From positions 1 to 64,000 of the forward strand of contig JAAVTG010000107.1 of assembly GCA_011947345.1 (NCBI GenBank): a stretch of 64,000 bases of DNA, read 5' to 3'. Made by a program: the position numbers and the translations under genes. Under the pieces are notes generated by a model. It did not search any database, was not told the DNA's origin, and was given only the letters and a program-made list of their open reading frames with translations. Shown one piece after another: positions 62,478 to 64,000 of the stretch (positions are counted from its first letter, which is position 1; each line of letters opens with the position of its first letter). This stretch comes from Phytophthora quininea. Taxonomy: Eukaryota > Oomycota > Peronosporomycetes > Peronosporales > Peronosporaceae.

Positions 62478-64000
62478 TTACGTTCGTGTCGTCCACATGT
62501 GGTGCATCGGTTCCGGGATATTGTTTTCTGGCGGATCAAAGCCAAGTTTTTGCAGCACGCGGACCACAGTAGCGCGGTTGCAATGAAGCTCATGTGCGTG
62601 TTGGTAGAGGAATTGGTAGTGCATCTTGAACGAGTTCAGCAGATTGAGAATATTTGGCACTTCAGCTGTCGTTTCTGGAAATGAATGTCGTTCCTGAGCC
62701 GCCATGTTGCATGAAACACAATCGCTGTGTAGATCCTCCATAGAAGTACCAGTTCTTTGTGTTCACTTCTCCTGTTCCTACGAAGGTCTTGCAATCTTGG
62801 GAAGAGTAGCAAGCTCCAGCTTAGATCGACGCAAAAGAACGTCGACCACCGGCTCCATAGTTCGCTCCACCTTGGTTCTAATGAAGGGCACGTGAAAAAA
62901 CAGTGTTCTGCCGTTTCGATCTCCTGGCATTCCGGACGAACGCAGTTTTGGATGGTAGGATTTAGTTCTCTGAGGAAGTATAGTCGTGAACCGACTGTGA
63001 GGTCTCCGAAGCACATTTGTACTATCACATCATGAATTACCGGCAGTAGATATCCACGTAGAGAAATCACACTGGACAAGGTCTCATGAATCCTTTGTCG
63101 AGGACACCCCAGGTCTTCCATCGGATGATGCATCAACTCCGGAACTTGCTGGAGAATCACCTTCCAATCTTGCGATCGCAAATTTGGGAAGAATCGCGTA
63201 GTTGGTTCTGTTGGGAGACAGCTACTTACCTTGATTCCAAATATCGGCGGTGAATTCGTACTTGTTACTTCCTGCATTCCTCCTTCGTCCGGATGCGGTA
63301 GTAAGCGATGAAATAATCGGCTCATTTGATGGTAGAGCACGAAAATGTCATGCGGAAGCACTTTCGTCCCAAGTATTGGATGAATCTCGGAGCAGACGTC
63401 CGTGAAAAATGCCGTTGACGACGGCCAGTTTCGATTGGCACCCAGAAAGTCGGCAAAACATAACTTTTTATGTTTTGCCAGTTCCCGACAGAGCGCTCGA
63501 AAGGCGTTTAACCCTGACCCCAGGGGCTTCGCCGGACTTGCTGGGCTTCGTGTATCCAGTACCTGAAATTCAGGCAACTTGCTCCGCCAAATTGGGGTGA
63601 ATAACGCCTTCTGCAGCGTTTTCATTCTGTTGTAGTGAATCGACTCCGGGGCTGGCCATTTAATTCTGTTCCACTCCCGTAGCAAGTGTCTCCACCACAA
63701 AGGTAGCATGCTCGACCTCCAGCCCGCTGGTTTCGGTGGGTTTTGAAGTAAGAAATCACTCGATCGCGGGCGGGCGAAGTTGCCATAGCGTAATTGGATC
63801 ATGTAGAGCATTGGGCGATACCATACGTTGTCATCTTCGTATGGGTGTGTAGTAATCGCTGATACGAATTTCTGGAGAAGTTGAAAGTGTTGGCGACGAA
63901 TAACAGTAGCTACATCAGGAACCCCGATGCCGTCTGCTTCGCGTGGCCCCACAGCCAGTCCTTTTGAACGATACTTATCCCAGATTTCCCAGTGCTTACG
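62478..64000 (-). mobile_element. LINE ORF2 C-terminal part (LINE-D), runs off the window
   Basis: Minus-strand 438-codon frame (63952-62636) with MLPLWWRHLLREWNRIKWPA, ELAKHKKLCFADFLGANRNW, RFFPNLRSQDWKVILQQVPE, FGDLTVGSRLYFLRELNPTI, the zinc knuckle CQEIETAEHCFFTCPSLEPRW and VLLWRIYTAIVFHATWRLRN, then a frame change near 62690 to the C-terminus LQKLGFDPPENNIPEP and stop at 62478. Equivalent to LINE-C but longer. The RT, if present, lies beyond base 64000. Confidence 0.8.

Noticed and set aside
1..64000. CRISPR arrays, bacterial operons, Shine-Dalgarno sites, rRNA genes
   Set aside because: Nothing of the kind is visible; the window is eukaryotic nuclear sequence.

Overview
The window looks like nuclear DNA of an oomycete, most likely Phytophthora or a close relative. 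The grounds are: two transporter genes preceded by motifs that fit the oomycete Inr + FPR core promoter; a 66-bp GT..AG intron; bZIP proteins that lack the otherwise invariant basic-region Asn, a peculiarity reported for Phytophthora; trypsin-like proteins without catalytic residues, resembling Phytophthora glucanase inhibitor proteins; and a transposon mix (Ty3/gypsy, LINE, DIRS-like, MULE, Crypton) typical of these genomes. Species cannot be named from the sequence alone.

Layout. (1) 0.6-9.1 kb: one decayed bZIP gene, three AAAP-type amino-acid permease paralogues (+, -, +; the middle one a pseudogene, the outer two each with one frame break) and a small JTB-like membrane protein gene. (2) 9.5-19.6 kb: an array of bZIP paralogues, mostly on the minus strand and mostly broken. 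One (13755-14696) is a clean 313-aa ORF. Two small balanced inversions can be read here. (3) 19.6-25.6 kb: a Ty3/gypsy element with 177-bp LTRs, inserted in a bZIP gene and itself carrying a LINE fragment. (4) 26.3-30.8 kb: a bZIP gene split by a 1.94-kb MULE, two trypsin/GIP-like remnants, and the 3' end of another bZIP gene. (5) 30.8-44.3 kb: a LINE inserted in that last bZIP gene; the LINE was then invaded by a 3.3-kb DNA transposon and a ~5.2-kb DIRS-like tyrosine-recombinase element. (6) 44.4-47.6 kb: a large inverted repeat holding two almost identical, divergent bZIP genes. (7) 48.3-58.5 kb: two chromodomain-bearing Ty3/gypsy elements head to head with a LINE fragment between them. (8) 58.7-64 kb: a tRNA-like cloverleaf, short repeats, a Crypton-like tyrosine recombinase followed by a small chromodomain ORF, and another LINE end.

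The thread through the window is one expanded bZIP family. At least 13 copies share an N-terminal start peptide (M-H-D-S-A-L-Y-P-P-N-like, then L-S-D-D-V-I-G), a basic region plus leucine zipper with Leu, Ala, His, Cys, Arg or Ser at the Asn position, and a conserved ~160-aa C-terminal domain I do not recognise. Four insertion or inversion events can be reconstructed because homologous copies show what the uninterrupted gene should look like. Most copies carry frameshifts or stops, so the array is largely a gene graveyard with at most a few functional members (13755-14696 and 46574-47569 are the best candidates).
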